Assembly: GCA_958496175.1 (NCBI GenBank)
Contig: OY292276.1
Span: 15,022,001-15,086,000, forward strand
DNA: 64,000 bases
Reading direction: 5' to 3'
Source of the DNA: Sisyra terminalis
Taxonomy: Eukaryota > Arthropoda > Insecta > Neuroptera > Sisyridae
Shown here: piece after piece, positions 34,913-47,100 of the stretch
How positions within the stretch are numbered: the stretch's first letter is position 1
Layout: every line of letters begins with the position of its first letter
Notes under the pieces: generated by a model
What the model saw: only the letters and a program-made list of their open reading frames with translations
Database searches by the model: none
What the model was told of the DNA's origin: nothing
Made by a program: the position numbers and the translations under genes

Positions 34913-35860
34913 ATAAAAATATACGCTGCTCGGGTAGTACTTGGGCTGAAGTCAACCTTATTTTAACCCAATGGTTAATCAAAATTGACTATTGGTTAAG
35001 AGAAAATCAGTTGTCTTTTAACATAGATTAGTCTACGTATATTACGTTTGGTAGTTACATTGATAGCCTTCCTGATAATTTCCACCTTAAAATAAATAAT
35101 TTTGAACTTAAAAGAGTAGATAATTGTAAGTATCTGGGACTAATTTTCGATTCGCACATGAAATGGAACTCCCATGTCTATGAATTAACAAAAAATAAGG
35201 TACTTTTCATTCATATTCTTTAAATTGAGCGAATGCTTAGGTCCCTCGGTATTAAAAACTATTTTTCATGGGTTATTTAAAAACATAATCAATTATGGCA
35301 TAATTGCATGGGATGGGGCATATGAAAATAATGTTAGGCCATTGACTACTATCCAAAAACGCTTTATTAATTATTTTATTTCACGTAATATTTTTGATAG
35401 ACCCTTGGTATCAGGGAATCATTTATAATCAGTGCTTTAACATACTACTATAGTGAGTGTAAAGAACAATATTATAATAAGTGTACACAAACTAAATCTA
35501 ATTTATTAACGCTGCCAAAAAATAAGGAAACTATCAGCACTCAGAATGCATATCTTGTTGCAATAAAATATTTTAATATGTGACCTAACCATCATAAAAC
35601 TCTTAGTTTTAAACGAAAACAATTGAAGAAAATATTAATAAGCCCAATGGGTAACTTGAGCGACTAGTCATTAACATAATTTTCAATTAAATTATATTAT
35701 TTAGTTTATTGATAATTTTGTTTCAACCTATAGTTCATTATATAATTACTCTGTTTTAAATACATGCAATTGTAATGTAATATTCTAGTTCTTTGTACAG
35801 ATGCTTTGCATCTCTATAGAATGAATGCAATGGTAGGTATGTAATGGAATTAAAAATAAA
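34913..35860 (+). pseudogene. CR1-like RT thumb region and 3' UTR (copy A, right piece)
   Basis: Continues copy A: IRCSGSTWAEVNLILTQWLI, then TFGSYIDSLPDNFHLKIN, DNCKYLGLIFDSHMKWNSHV and, after frame changes near 35220, LKTIFHGLFKNIINYGIIAW, NNVRPLTTIQKRFINYF and IRESFIISAL. A 3' UTR follows (from about 35500) ending CAGATGCTTTGCATCTCTAT, then AATTAAAAATAAA. It is collinear with 60649-61590 at about 90% identity. Stops (for example the TAG at 35029) and frameshifts make it non-functional. Confidence 0.9.
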
Positions 35861-36156
35861 CAGTTACCCAATCATCTTAAAACATTTAATTTTAAGCGAA
35901 AGTATTTGAGGAAAATATTAATAAGTACAATGGGTAACTTGAGTGACTAGTCATTGACATAATTTTCAATTAAAATTGTATTATTTACTATATTAGTAAT
36001 TTTGTTTTAACTTTGTAACTTTTAATTTTCTTGCTCAGATTGAAATATATGCAATTGTACTTTGCACTATATTACAATTGTAATATTCCAGTTCTATGTA
36101 CAGATGTTTTGCATCTCTATAGAATGTATACTGGAAGTAAAATAAATAAATAATTA
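35861..36156 (+). repeat. Extra 3' tail of the same CR1-like family
   Basis: Directly after the tail of copy A a second, shorter tail begins (CAGTTACCCAATCATCTTAA). It repeats the same 3' UTR words, including AATGGGTAACTTGAGTGACT, AGTCATTGACATAATTTTCA and CAGATGTTTTGCATCTCTAT, and closes with AAATAAATAAAT. It differs from copy A enough to be a separate insertion joined head to tail. Confidence 0.85.
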
Positions 36157-36159
36157 AAA

Positions 36160-37780
36160 ATCTGCCCCACTGACCCCCATATTTAATTTTGTGTTCTTTT
36201 TAAATTGATATAAAGTCTTCATATTTCCTTAATTTCGGCGATATCTATTCATTTTGGAACGTTTTATGTTTATGTTACTAATATGTACGGAAGACAGTTC
36301 CTGGTTACTTTAAAATGTGTTTTTAATGTATTAAACTTATAATCTTGAAATAAGAGTTCAATTTTATTAATTTTTTGCTGACTGAAAAAAATGGAGGCAG
36401 GTGTAAATGACTTGCAATTACCAGCTTATCTTGGTTACTCTTCTTTTATTTTCTTCTAGGCACTAAAGGACTAAAGGGAGGCGTTTTCGTTTCTCTTCCT
36501 CGACTTAATGTCTTGATAGTGCACGATTAGAGCTTTTTTATTTGCGAATTTTTGCAGTTCGAAATTACAATAATCTATGGTTAGGATATGTCTTAATATG
36601 AGTGTCGATTAATGTGGCATCATTAGGGACGATCGAGAGGTCGAAAGATGAGTCGAGACGATAGCCATGTGGGTGGTATAGGCAAAGTGTTAAAATTGTC
36701 GGCGTTGGCTTTGATCGGACAAATAAAACACTAACGTTTTCATCGCACATTCGATCGCAAACTTTTATTGTGAGCCTATGTCACACATAGTAAGTGTTAG
36801 GGCTGGTCATCTTCGATCGTATGGTGACGACGAAGAAAAAATACAGAAAAAGAGGATCTATGGTGTTTTAGAGGCATCGAGAACTGGGCTCGTTTCCTTT
36901 TTGGAAAAACCGCTATATATGGTGGTTGGATTGCCGCCATATGTTGAGCCAATTATTGGCTAATGCCATAAAACATTCAAATTAGTTTTCAAATTCAATT
37001 CAACTTGTTGCGTTTGGTTTTTATATTTGCGGATGGAAAATTTTTTTTCGTTGAAAAATTGTATTGCCTCAGAGTGAAATATAATGCAAATGGGGAATTG
37101 CGGTTGAATGGTCAACAACGATTGTAAATTGGAATGGATGGTCAGCGATGGTTGCTGATGATGCTCACGCTTCGGTTTGTCGTTTTGCGTATCCAAGTTT
37201 GGTCAATACCAAAAGTGCATAATGGACATTGTATGCACTTAATAATTTCATGCATTCAACAATCGATTCAAAGACACACAGCTGCGAAACGACACTGTAA
37301 AAGTGTCAAAGATACTTTTTCTAGCACATTTTTTCCTTCATCCTCCTTCACTTCATATTGATTTATCGGTGTTTTAAACACTAAATTACTTTTTCCAAAG
37401 TTTTTCTGGTTAATGAAAGCCAAGTTTGCTAAGAAAAAAATACCTCTTTTAAAAAAACAATATTCGAGGGTAATATTTCATTGTTTTGGTACCTACTGGT
37501 ACCTACTTGGTACCTTAACGTTTTCTTGGCAAATATGTATTCATCTCAAAAATTGTAGTATTCGTAATAGAGTAAATAAACATTTTCGATAGTTATTTAG
37601 GTATTGGTTATTGGGATAGAAGTTTTATTGAACACAAAATGTTAAATAGTAAGTATTGAGTTTTAAGTTGGTAATATTTTAAGCTCATATGTAATAAAAA
37701 GAGGATGAAAATTAGCTTTAAATATTTCACTAAATAAACAAATAGATCTAAATGGTACATGATAAAAATCAGATCTCAGC
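36160..37780. other. Gene-free stretch, balanced block at 36450-37350
   Basis: Frames of 60-78 codons occur on both strands in the 36450-37350 block without motifs or splice context. Possibly conserved non-coding DNA. Confidence 0.4.
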
Positions 37781-37785
37781 TTTTA

Positions 37786-38135
37786 TATTTTTTTTAAATA
37801 AGAAGAAAGTTCAGGTTTTTTAAGATCTTTTTGTTTTTTATTTTTTATTTAATATTTTTGTTGTTCAATTAGCTACGTTTCGTTACTAATCGTAACTTCC
37901 TCAAGCTTCTTGATTCACAAAATTAAATATTTTTTATTTAAATTCAATAAATAATATTTCAATAAATAAAATTATTTATTGAATTTAAATTAAAAATATT
38001 TAATTTTGTGAATCAAGAAGCCTGAGGAAGTTACGATTAGTAACGAAACGTAGCTAATTGAACAATAAAATATTAAATAAAAAAACAAAAAGATCTTAAA
38101 TAACCTGAATTTTCTTCTTATTTAAAAAAATCTAA
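37786..38135. repeat. Foldback palindrome with hammerhead-like cores
   Basis: Two arms of about 165 bp are near-perfect inverses around an AT-rich centre (about 37950). Each arm has AAGAAGC, a (C/T)TGAGGAAG word, GTTAC, GATTA, GTAAC, GAAACGTAGCTAATTGAACA and AAGATCTTAAA words. No coding sequence. Confidence 0.88.
38019..38055 (+). ncRNA. Hammerhead-like core in foldback arm
   Basis: AGC, CTGAGGA (38022-38028; one change from CTGATGA), extra A, GTTAC/GTAAC perfect five-pair stem II with a GATTA loop, GAAAC (38045-38049), GTA, GCT. The same layout is seen on the minus strand at 31505-31542. The U7 position of a hammerhead tolerates change, but stems I and III are minimal, so activity is doubtful. 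Confidence 0.35.
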
Positions 38136-38139
38136 ATGA

Positions 38140-40145
38140 TACTTTAAAAGTAAAATATATACTTTCAAAATTCTGAACAAGTTTGAATAATTCATAAAAT
38201 TTAACGATTACATACTATTACAATCTGGTACTATTAGCAAAAACGGAAAATAAACTATAAATAGTTTTTACTTATCGTATTAGTAAATATGTAATCACAT
38301 ATAAGTACATGAATACTGGAAAGGTAAAAGTCATGAGGTCCTAAAAGGTCCTAAGGTCCTCCTGAAAAATTTCCTTTAAATTAAAATAAAAGATTTACAT
38401 TTGAAACTAGTTAAAACTAGGATTCCTAAGATTTCAGAACTAAAAACAACTTTAAAGTGTTTAAGTACGTAGAGGAGCATACTGTGTTTATATTATAATG
38501 AAATTTTGAATTCCCAGGAAATAAAAAATAAGTATCCAGAGTTCTTTTAAATATAAGAACTGCCAAAAATACAAGAAAAGAAAATTGAATGCACGATTCA
38601 AATTCCAAGTCAAGAAATCATGAAAATAATCAACAACATACAAAAAATTATCATCTTTGAGGTGACAAATAGAAAAATAGAAAAGTTAACTTTACCATCT
38701 AAAGGTAACAAAAAGAAAAAAGAATAACAACCCTTAACTTATACAAACGAAAATGGACTTTACTGACATTTGGAAGTTGTAACTCTGAAACTCTTGTTTA
38801 AAGCTCTAATCTCCTGAATGTTAGAAAACTAAAGTTTCAACATTAAAAAAATATTCAAAAAATATTCATTTATATGCAAAATTCTAATTTTTACATTTAG
38901 ATAGTGACATTTATCTTTCAAATAAAGTTTTATCCGGGGGTTAAAGAAAATATACGTATTGTTACCTAACAATAGTAATATGAGTAGGACTAATCTAACA
39001 GATACATTATTATAAAACAAATAACTATCTAAAGCATATGTTTTATCTTTCGATGAGTTAAAATATCAACCCTTTATCAAAAATGTTTACAAATATTTTC
39101 ATTTATGTATTAGTTCTTGATGAATTCCCGAAATCCAAATTTTAAGTAATCATTGCTACAAATGCCTTTCTCTCCAAAAACTGGTCCCTTGATCGGAGTT
39201 CTCACTAAGAAAAATAAGAAAAGCAAACCTTCAATTTTAAAACGTTATGGTTTATAAAGAAAAGGGATATGCTATGAATCAAAATAAAATAAGAAATCAA
39301 GAATAAAGAATAAAATAAAACTTAAAATTAGTTTATTTTGACCTTAGTTAATTACAATATTTCAAAAGCCCAAAGGGTGTACCTTCCTTCCCCGAATTAG
39401 TGGAAAAAGTTTTTGAGCAAACTGTCATATGAATAATAATCGAAAGGGGGGGGATTATTGGGAATCTTGTTTGGAAAAAAATTATTAAGTATGAAATTTA
39501 TCATTAAGTTTTGACCCAATTTAATTTTATTTTCAGTTATTCTGTACTTTGTATACTAGCTCAAATCGTGTTTAGAATTAATATCTTAAACAAATATTAT
39601 GGTCGTGTACAACTTTAGCCCCGATAAAATTTCGGAAAAAAGGATAAAAATATTACAGAAAATAGTTAAAATTTCAATAGGGAAATGTGTGTAATGGAAA
39701 GTTGATTATAGGAAGGGAAAAATACTGTACCTCAATTCATTTTTTCCATTTGTAAGAAAACTTTTAGACTTTGTATATGATACATTATTAAATGAAAATT
39801 GTTGACAAAGCTATATTTCCAAAATGGTTCTTATTTAAAATAGTTTTGTTAAAAGTCTGTAGGCTCAATTTCCTTTCAGAATCGTCACATCTAGCAACGT
39901 TGCATTTTCTATTTTTTTTTTTAGTTTAATTCGCAAATAAATCGGCTCATAATGCTAGTTTAGTTAGAAAAGAAATTCGTACCATATTAGAATTGAAAAT
40001 TAATAAATTTAATAAAAAAATCGCGAATAGAATAAAAACAAAGTTGCCATATTTTAAGGTTTTAAAAGGAACGCGAGTGAATATGCGATTGAGGTAAATA
40101 TAAAATAGAAATTAAGAATTTTTCCCATAAATAATTAATAACTTT
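38140..40145. other. Gene-free AT-rich stretch
   Basis: Nothing recognised except the dispersed repeat at 38875-39015. Confidence 0.45.
38875..39015. repeat. Dispersed repeat R3, copy 1
   Basis: Collinear at about 70% with 43935-44080: TTTAGATAGTGACATTTATC, TTTCAAATAAAGTTTTAT, ACGTATT.TTACC and ATCTAACAGATACATT. The second copy runs straight into the ACTAGCTGATACCCGCGACT word, which may mark the end of the element. Confidence 0.5.
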
Positions 40146-40158
40146 TATCTATATAGAA

Positions 40159-40351
40159 CATCGATCGGGGAACATTTTTAACCATTACCCCAGAGTATTT
40201 TTGCGTAAGTCAATATTACCCCTCCCCCCATTCTGAAAAGAAAACAACCAATGGTTATTTTAAGTTAACATTATTTATTGAATTTCCTATTACCCAAAAA
40301 AAAGCATTTTTACCTCATTTGGGGTAATTTATCACGGTTCCCCGACCGCTG
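40159..40351. mobile_element. Complete hAT-type MITE with perfect 8-bp target duplication
   Basis: ATATAGAA flanks both sides (40151-40158 and 40352-40359). Ends: CATCGATCGGGGAAC on the left and, inverted, CAGCGGTCGGGGAAC on the right. Both continue to ATTACCCC, giving imperfect terminal repeats of about 31 bp. Length is 193 bp with no coding capacity. The CAGCGGTCGG start and 8-bp duplication are hallmarks of hAT elements. Confidence 0.85.
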
Positions 40352-40359
40352 ATATAGAA

Positions 40360-41620
40360 CTTTGAAATTAACTGTAAAAAAAATGTTAAATTCTAAGAAA
40401 TGGAATTTATTGAATGATCGCTGGCAAAATAAAATGATATTCTTTAATTCAGTAAAATCCATTTAAAAGAATATAATTTTATTTAATGTTATACGGATGA
40501 ATTTTAGATAGACAAGTTGATTTTCGTCCTGAATTATTTTGAAATGACTTTGAAAAAAAGGAACCTTTAAGAAACCTTTTTTCTTTTTGATGTATATTAG
40601 GTATAAAATAGGATTTGTTCGACCACATGATAGTGACTATGTCTGAAACGAGCTGACATTGTCCACGACAAATAGATCCTCAAGTGCTTCATGGTCTCAG
40701 AGGACTGTAATCGTAACAATCGTAAAACTGCGGGGGTCAGACTTTGCAGCGTTTGAGCCTCGTCATATCGTAAATTATCGACTGTCGTTCGATGAACTGC
40801 ACTGAAACGACTTAAAACCAAAAAAAAAAAGAAAAAGAAAAAAACCAAATACGTTTTCGATATCATAAACTAATCTCGAACGTGTTAAAAATAAATTTTT
40901 CTCGCTTGTATGCAAGAGATATGAGCGAAAAATGTGCAAAACAAATTTTTTATCTTGGAAGCAAGGTCGGAATATTTTGATTTCGATCGAAATTGCACAG
41001 CAGTAGCAACAGAGGCTTTTGCTTGCTGGCCATGTTCACGCCTTATCGCCTATCGTAAACTATCGACTGTCTCGCCGATAATGTGAGTGCAATACGAATT
41101 TTTTTGCAGCGACCACTTTTCGACGACGGAAATCGAGCCAATCTCAATCTGATAATTTTTGAATTAATTCAATTACACGAATCAACGCAGCTCGCCAGAG
41201 AACTCCCATTAAATATTCATGAATAATTCGATAATTAAATTGTCCAATTCCACTCGATAAATCCTCACAATCCGCACCATTTGATTTCACTGGACAAAAG
41301 CTCCATATCCCTCCAGCTTATGTACTCTTTTAAAATTCCTAGTCTTGTCTCGTAGATCGCATTGTCAGTTTATAAATCGTCCAAAAGACCTTCACAACAT
41401 TACATTGCTGTGTCAACCAAGTGCTATTGTTATGTCAGTTCTATTTCACATTATTACCATTGACAGCATGTCGACGGTTCAACAATGTTTACAAAAATTG
41501 ATGCTTGGTTTAACATATTGAACTGACGTTAATTTCACACTTTAAGTCTGTTTGAACTTTGGTTGAAAATCCCAAAAAAGTTCTACTTTAAGCTACTAAA
41601 TATAATTAAAAAAAAAGACT
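40360..41620. other. Balanced block downstream of the candidate microexon
   Basis: CpG-containing, non-repetitive sequence (40600-41500). A minus-strand frame of 89 codons (40597-40866) starts with translated poly-pyrimidine and is not convincing. A 21-bp word is present twice (40766-40786 and 41051-41071). Confidence 0.4.
40766..41071. promoter_or_regulatory. Duplicated 21-bp word, possible cis-element
   Basis: TATCGTAAA, C or T, TATCGACTGTC occurs at 40766-40786 and 41051-41071 in the same orientation with one difference. The surrounding sequence is not repeated. It lies within 900 bp of the candidate microexon, in its downstream intron. Confidence 0.35.
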
Positions 41621-41623
41621 TAC

Positions 41624-41665
41624 ATAGTGGATCGATATCCTCGTCTTCATCCATTATCGCCTTGC
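41624..41665 (-). CDS. Candidate 42-nt microexon of an unidentified gene
   Basis: On the minus strand a pyrimidine-rich tract ending TTGATTTCAG (acceptor at 41666-41668) precedes 42 nt, followed by a strong donor GTAAGT (41623-41618). Only one frame is open. It starts with two nucleotides completing a codon and reads KAIMDEDEDIDPL, leaving one nucleotide, so both introns would be phase 1 and the exon could be skipped without changing frame. The peptide is strongly acidic. The phase agrees with the candidate signal-peptide exon at 52591-52699, which would supply the first base of a Cys codon. An internal ATG could alternatively be a start. I cannot name the gene; 5' exons of secreted or immunoglobulin-superfamily genes commonly have this phase pattern. 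Confidence 0.5.
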
Positions 41666-41669
41666 CTGA

Positions 41670-43925
41670 AATCAATAAGAAAATATCTTTAAACAAATAT
41701 CTTTAAACCCCAAATTATTAATTCAATCAATGTTTTAAGATACGGCCTTGGGGAGCAAATGTTTTGGGGTGCCAAAATTTGAAACATGGAAGAATTTAAA
41801 AAATCAAATCAAAAAGTTTATTATTTTAACAATTTCAATAACTGAAGTTCTTTTAGTTAGCCGTTATATTAATTTCGTTAAGGTTATTTTTAACAATCTG
41901 TTATTCTATTTTCAGCCTCTACAAAAGCTTTTCCTCAGTACAAATTCCCAATTTCAATTTGATATTATTTTTCAATTTTTTTTTATTCAAAATTTTGGTG
42001 CTCAGCAACCTAGGCCATATGCACCTTATATATATTTACATAGGTGAGTTTTTTACATTAAGTATAGATAATATGTAATGGTATTTATTTATGAACACTG
42101 AAATTTAGCTATAATTATTAAAATAAGAGTAAAACTATAAATTTGAGATATAAATAATATGTGAGCACAATGGATTTACACAACAGATTAAATTTTTCAC
42201 TTATCACAGATTATATTTTGATATTTGTTTTCTTCAGGGACTGTAAAATATCCAGAGCAATGGGCGACGATGGTCTGAGATCTTCCCATCTCAGCGTCCC
42301 ATTTCTGGATAGAGCCCCGTTACATCCAACCAGAATATGGTTGACATCCAGTTGACAATATAAAAAATTTATATTAACCTATAATTTTTTAAGTTATACT
42401 TCTTTAGCGGCGTTATGAAAAAATAATCAGATTGGATTTTAATAAAATGTTACACGAACTTCAAGTGGGTGAAATCTGACCGATTTTTGGGAGCGATTTG
42501 CATGGTGTTAAAACGACTAAAATCACTAAAACAATCTATTGAGATTTTTATCAAGTTAAAATTAAAAAAGGGAAAGTATTTTTGATAAATACAAAAAAGT
42601 AGAAGGATATTTAGAAGTATATGAATCTTATTAAATAACTATAAATTCTCATAATTTCGTAAAGCTCCCTTAATACCCCATATGTCTAGTAAACAGTTGA
42701 AACTAGTACCAAATTGGTCTAATAAAACTTCTTTTCTGAACCTTAAACTCCGGTGATTTTTTTAATTATTTTATTAATGTCAATATCAAGCTAGTTTAAA
42801 AATGTGCAACCAATGATGGTTTTTATATTTAATTGAAATCAACCAATAATGTTTTTTAGATTTGTTCGTAATTATTTGACAATTGTTTTTGAAGAGTATC
42901 CAACTGACTTGAATTCTTATAAATTATTTGATTAAAAAAACAAGTTTTTAATGCTAGACGAAAAAGGGTTTTTGTATTTCATTTTACTGCATGGTTTGAA
43001 AATTTGAAGTTCTTTCTTAGCTAAAGTTCTATTTTTTTTTTTGATTTAAGAGCTTCACTAACTTCAATGCCTTTGCATGATTCCATTGAGATGAAATTAA
43101 TCTCAACTGAACAATCCGAATCAACTAAAAAATAACTAAGTATCTAATATTCTCTATCAAAGATACCCTAAAGATGAGCATTTATTATTTAGCAAAACTC
43201 CAATTTTTGCTTAACCAACATTTGTTTAAATAAATGTAATTAATGCATTCATTTCAGCTATATAAAGCTATATAGCTATTTGGATTGATAGTGCTCCAAC
43301 CAAGAGATAGACCCTATAATAATTTATTTCATTCAAATCGTTGAGGAATTTCGTAAGTTATTGTGGCACCAAAACTGTATTAAATTAATAAAGGATCCTT
43401 AAGTTACCACCAATAAAGACCTCAAGTTATCATCCATAAAAAAATTTTAAGCAACACAAAAATATCGCCAAAAATCCATACATAAACACAAAAATAAACC
43501 TATTCCATACTAATATTCAATAACTATACCGAACTATATTACCATATTGTCAGTCATTCGATCATCTATAAGTAATTTATTCAGACATAGAACAATTTCT
43601 TAGCAGTTCATCTAAATCTAAATCTTCTTTTCGCCATTTTTTTCTTCAACTTTACAATATTAAGGAAAACAGAACATTTTTGTAGCATTTTAAGCATTTT
43701 GTTTACCAACACTATAACTATTATACCTGCTTTATAAAATTGTTGATTTTTTTGTTTCAAAGTAATCGATTATACCCAATTTTGTCTACTATTTCGCAGC
43801 GTTTTGTAGTTTAATACTGCTTTTAATACCTAGTAAAACAAACTTAAGATCGGAATCAATAATAAATCTATAATAAAGAATTTACGAGACTAATTTCTTA
43901 TTTGGTTCAGATTTTTGTCTTTGGG
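41670..43925. other. Gene-free AT-rich stretch
   Basis: If the candidate gene is real, this is part of its first intron. No other exon or element recognised. Confidence 0.4.
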
Positions 43926-43934
43926 TATATTATA

Positions 43935-44119
43935 TTCACATCTAAATAGTGAGATTTATCTTGCAAATGAGATTTTATGTGGAGGAATGCCAAAAATGCG
44001 TATTTTTACCAGTGATAGGTTTAAAATAAATATGTACCATAGATTGTAGGTGTATCTAACAGATACATTTTTATCTATTAACTAGCTGATACCCGCGACT
44101 TCGTCTGCGTAACGTAGGT
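43935..44119. repeat. Dispersed repeat R3, copy 2, with ACTAGCTGATACCCGCGACT end
   Basis: Positions 43935-44080 match 38875-39015. The following 44090-44119 matches 3498-3526. It is the only place where both parts sit together, suggesting they belong to one element. Confidence 0.5.
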
Positions 44120-47100
44120 GTAGATAATATTTTCTTTTCAAATTTGTTATTTGTAGTGGTATATGAAAATTTTTATTTTTCTTATTTCTTTTAAAACATA
44201 ACCATACTTAAAAACACTATTTTGTCAACTTTAAAAAGACACATTTAATAAACTGTTGCAAAAAATAAAATAGTTTTATGTAATAATCAATTAGTTTTTA
44301 AAAAATATTTATAAATATCTAAAAAGAGTATGTCTACGCGTCAAAATAACATAAGTTAAGGGTCTAGATTTTTGAATATTAGTAGAAATCCTATTTCACT
44401 GTTTCGATTCCCGAATGAACCTTTTTCCAAAAACTATTATATTATTGCAATATACAACACAACCGCGAAATTGAAATTTGTACAATTGCACGAAACCCAG
44501 TTCTTCTATAATCAAGTATTACCATTATGTATCTATAAACTTATTATTAAAATATCTGAATTTCAACTATATAATTAAACTATATTGAATCTAAATAGGG
44601 GGTAAAATTATAATACTAATGAGTAGTTCCATAAATTATTAAACTTCACAAACATCATAATCTTATATGACAAAACTATAAACTATATTCTATAACTATA
44701 GGATTAAGAGTAACCTGAAATAAATATTATGTTATCATGATTTTTACCATTTTCGAGCTTTTTATTGTAGATATTGAATAAGAGATATTAACATCGATAT
44801 TAGAAAAAAGCACTGATCTATCAATAGAAACTCTAAGTAAAAAAGCTTAAAAGAATGAATTTAAATATAAAATTTACCTTATTATAATTCAGGTCTGTAG
44901 GAACTTAATACATATATATAAAATCTAATAAAAGTAGATTTTTATAAAAAAATTAAGCTTGGCATAACGTTTTCACGCTTTCACTTGGACAGCTTTGTCC
45001 GTTTTTTTTCCTAACATTCCTATTTATAAAATGATTTTCTCATGGAAAATTCGATTCTGGATTTAAGCATGAAAAATTTTTCCGAAAGAAAACATAGAAA
45101 AAAATTAAAAAAACCTATAGAGATTAAGTTTTTTGGTATATATATATGTTTGTATTTTTTGTTCAACATGGTTGGAAAAAAATTTAAAAATATTATTTTT
45201 CGAAGTTTTGTATATGAGTTATTAATATATTGTTGTTCATTCTGGTGTAGGCTGAATTATATTGAATTTTTCTTAATATAGACTTATATCTTAATAGCCT
45301 ACATGAAAATAAAAATAGAACAATTTTTTAGGATAAATTGTCTTCAGTTAAGTCTATGAAATGAAAGATGAGAACGTTTCTTCCACTTATTTGATTTATA
45401 GGATTAATTGAGAATTTGATGTAGGTAATTATGGTTAGATTTTTTTGTCGTTTAACGGTGCAATTAACTAATTAAATTGGCCGTAATTTACATTATGTGA
45501 ACGTGTGAGAAAAAGAAGTGTTGGATATATATTTGTCTCGTTTTTTTTATATGGAATAAATATGGCAGAGATTGAGTTTTGCTTTTGGTCTGTGAGTGCT
45601 CTAATTATCGGGTGGCTTCTGGAGGATGGTAGCAGAGAGGAGGATCGCGGCCACTGTAGAGGTTTCGAGTCGTAATCTTTACGATGATCTCTGGCGATCT
45701 GTCCAGTTACAAATGAATTTATTATGACAATTACACGGCCAGCGCTACTGAAATCCGAATACTGAATACTTAATACCGAATACTGTCTTTGGAAAATATT
45801 AAATGTGAACTCGTGTTGTATATAATTAATTAGGTAATTACCCACTCGCGGTGATGTGTTCGGTTGCCGCCCTTTTGGCCGCCAGACGACCGAACAGGAG
45901 CTTCTGTGCGGCTTAAACTAATTGCTACGAGAGACCAACTCGAGAGATCTGATTTTTGAAAGATATTAATTTGAAGCTGTAATTAATGTTTCAAACGATG
46001 AAATGCTAGGATGAACCAAAAGTCTATCAGCAGTTGTAAGAACCAACGATGTATCTAAAGAATTGGATGTTTGAGATTTTATTGGTAAAAATATGGTTTC
46101 CACAATTAATTTTTGTCAATCTTAAAAAAATTGATCTAGATTACAATCATTGGTTTTCTTATCCTATAAGCCGAGAAATCTTAGTTTTAGTTTACTAGGA
46201 GTATCTAAAATTGACATTTGGCTACAAAATTGATTCTAGTTCCAACAATTTTAACAATATATCAATATTTTTGGACATTAGTAGTCTTTAGAGTGAGGTA
46301 GAGTTAGAAGTTTCGAAGTAGGAATTTTTCGGAGATTCGAAGACTTTACCCCCTAGAATATGTTATTTAAATAGAAAATTGGTAATTTTATGGTCGAAAT
46401 TCGGTAAATTTCACCAAAAATTTGTCCTCAAAAAAACGAACATGAAAAAATGGCAGAATGAATGTTTGATGCATCCTCGCTCGTTTGACTCGGTCGTAAA
46501 TTTTGGCCCAAATTGAGACATAAACTCCGACGTTGGTCTCTATGGAAAAAATTCGATAGGCCATAATACGCCATATTTTATTCGAAACTTGGCTGCAATT
46601 AGCATAACAAAAGGCCCAAAGAACACATTGGGTACTTAGATAAATTTCCTCTCGGTTTGGACGTGGAATAAATAACGTCGATCGACACGATATTGGCAAT
46701 AAAATAAAACGATCTCATTCTCTAGGTCTAGGTGTTCGAATTCGAGTGGCGCGTTGTGGGCGACGGCCACCCAGAAGAACGCCTCATGTTGTGGGCGCCT
46801 CGAAATTCGTAAATATTGAAACATTTTCTTCAAATTCCAATTTTTATTTTTCGTCATATATCATACATTTTATCTCGAACCACTCGACCCCGGCGTCCAC
46901 ATCGAAATCTAAATGACCCAATTTCGGAGTTCCATTGTTTGGTCTGCTCAAGTGATCAACTCTATTTCTACCATAATATTGACTTGTAACATTTCAACAT
47001 TTTCTCGGCGGTTCTTATCTCGTAACCGATCGTTTATCCAATTGAAATTTATGGCATTCATTAGATTTTTTGATAGATAACAATGAAAATAATGCAATAA

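Noticed and set aside
40597..40866. Possible exon after a strong pyrimidine tract and TTTCAG
   Set aside because: In the phase required by the microexon the frame stops after about 21 codons without a GT donor.
45468..45915. Longest minus-strand open frame (up to about 148 codons)
   Set aside because: No domain, partly encoded by a short DNA repeat, GC-balanced region; about one frame of this length is expected by chance in 64 kb.
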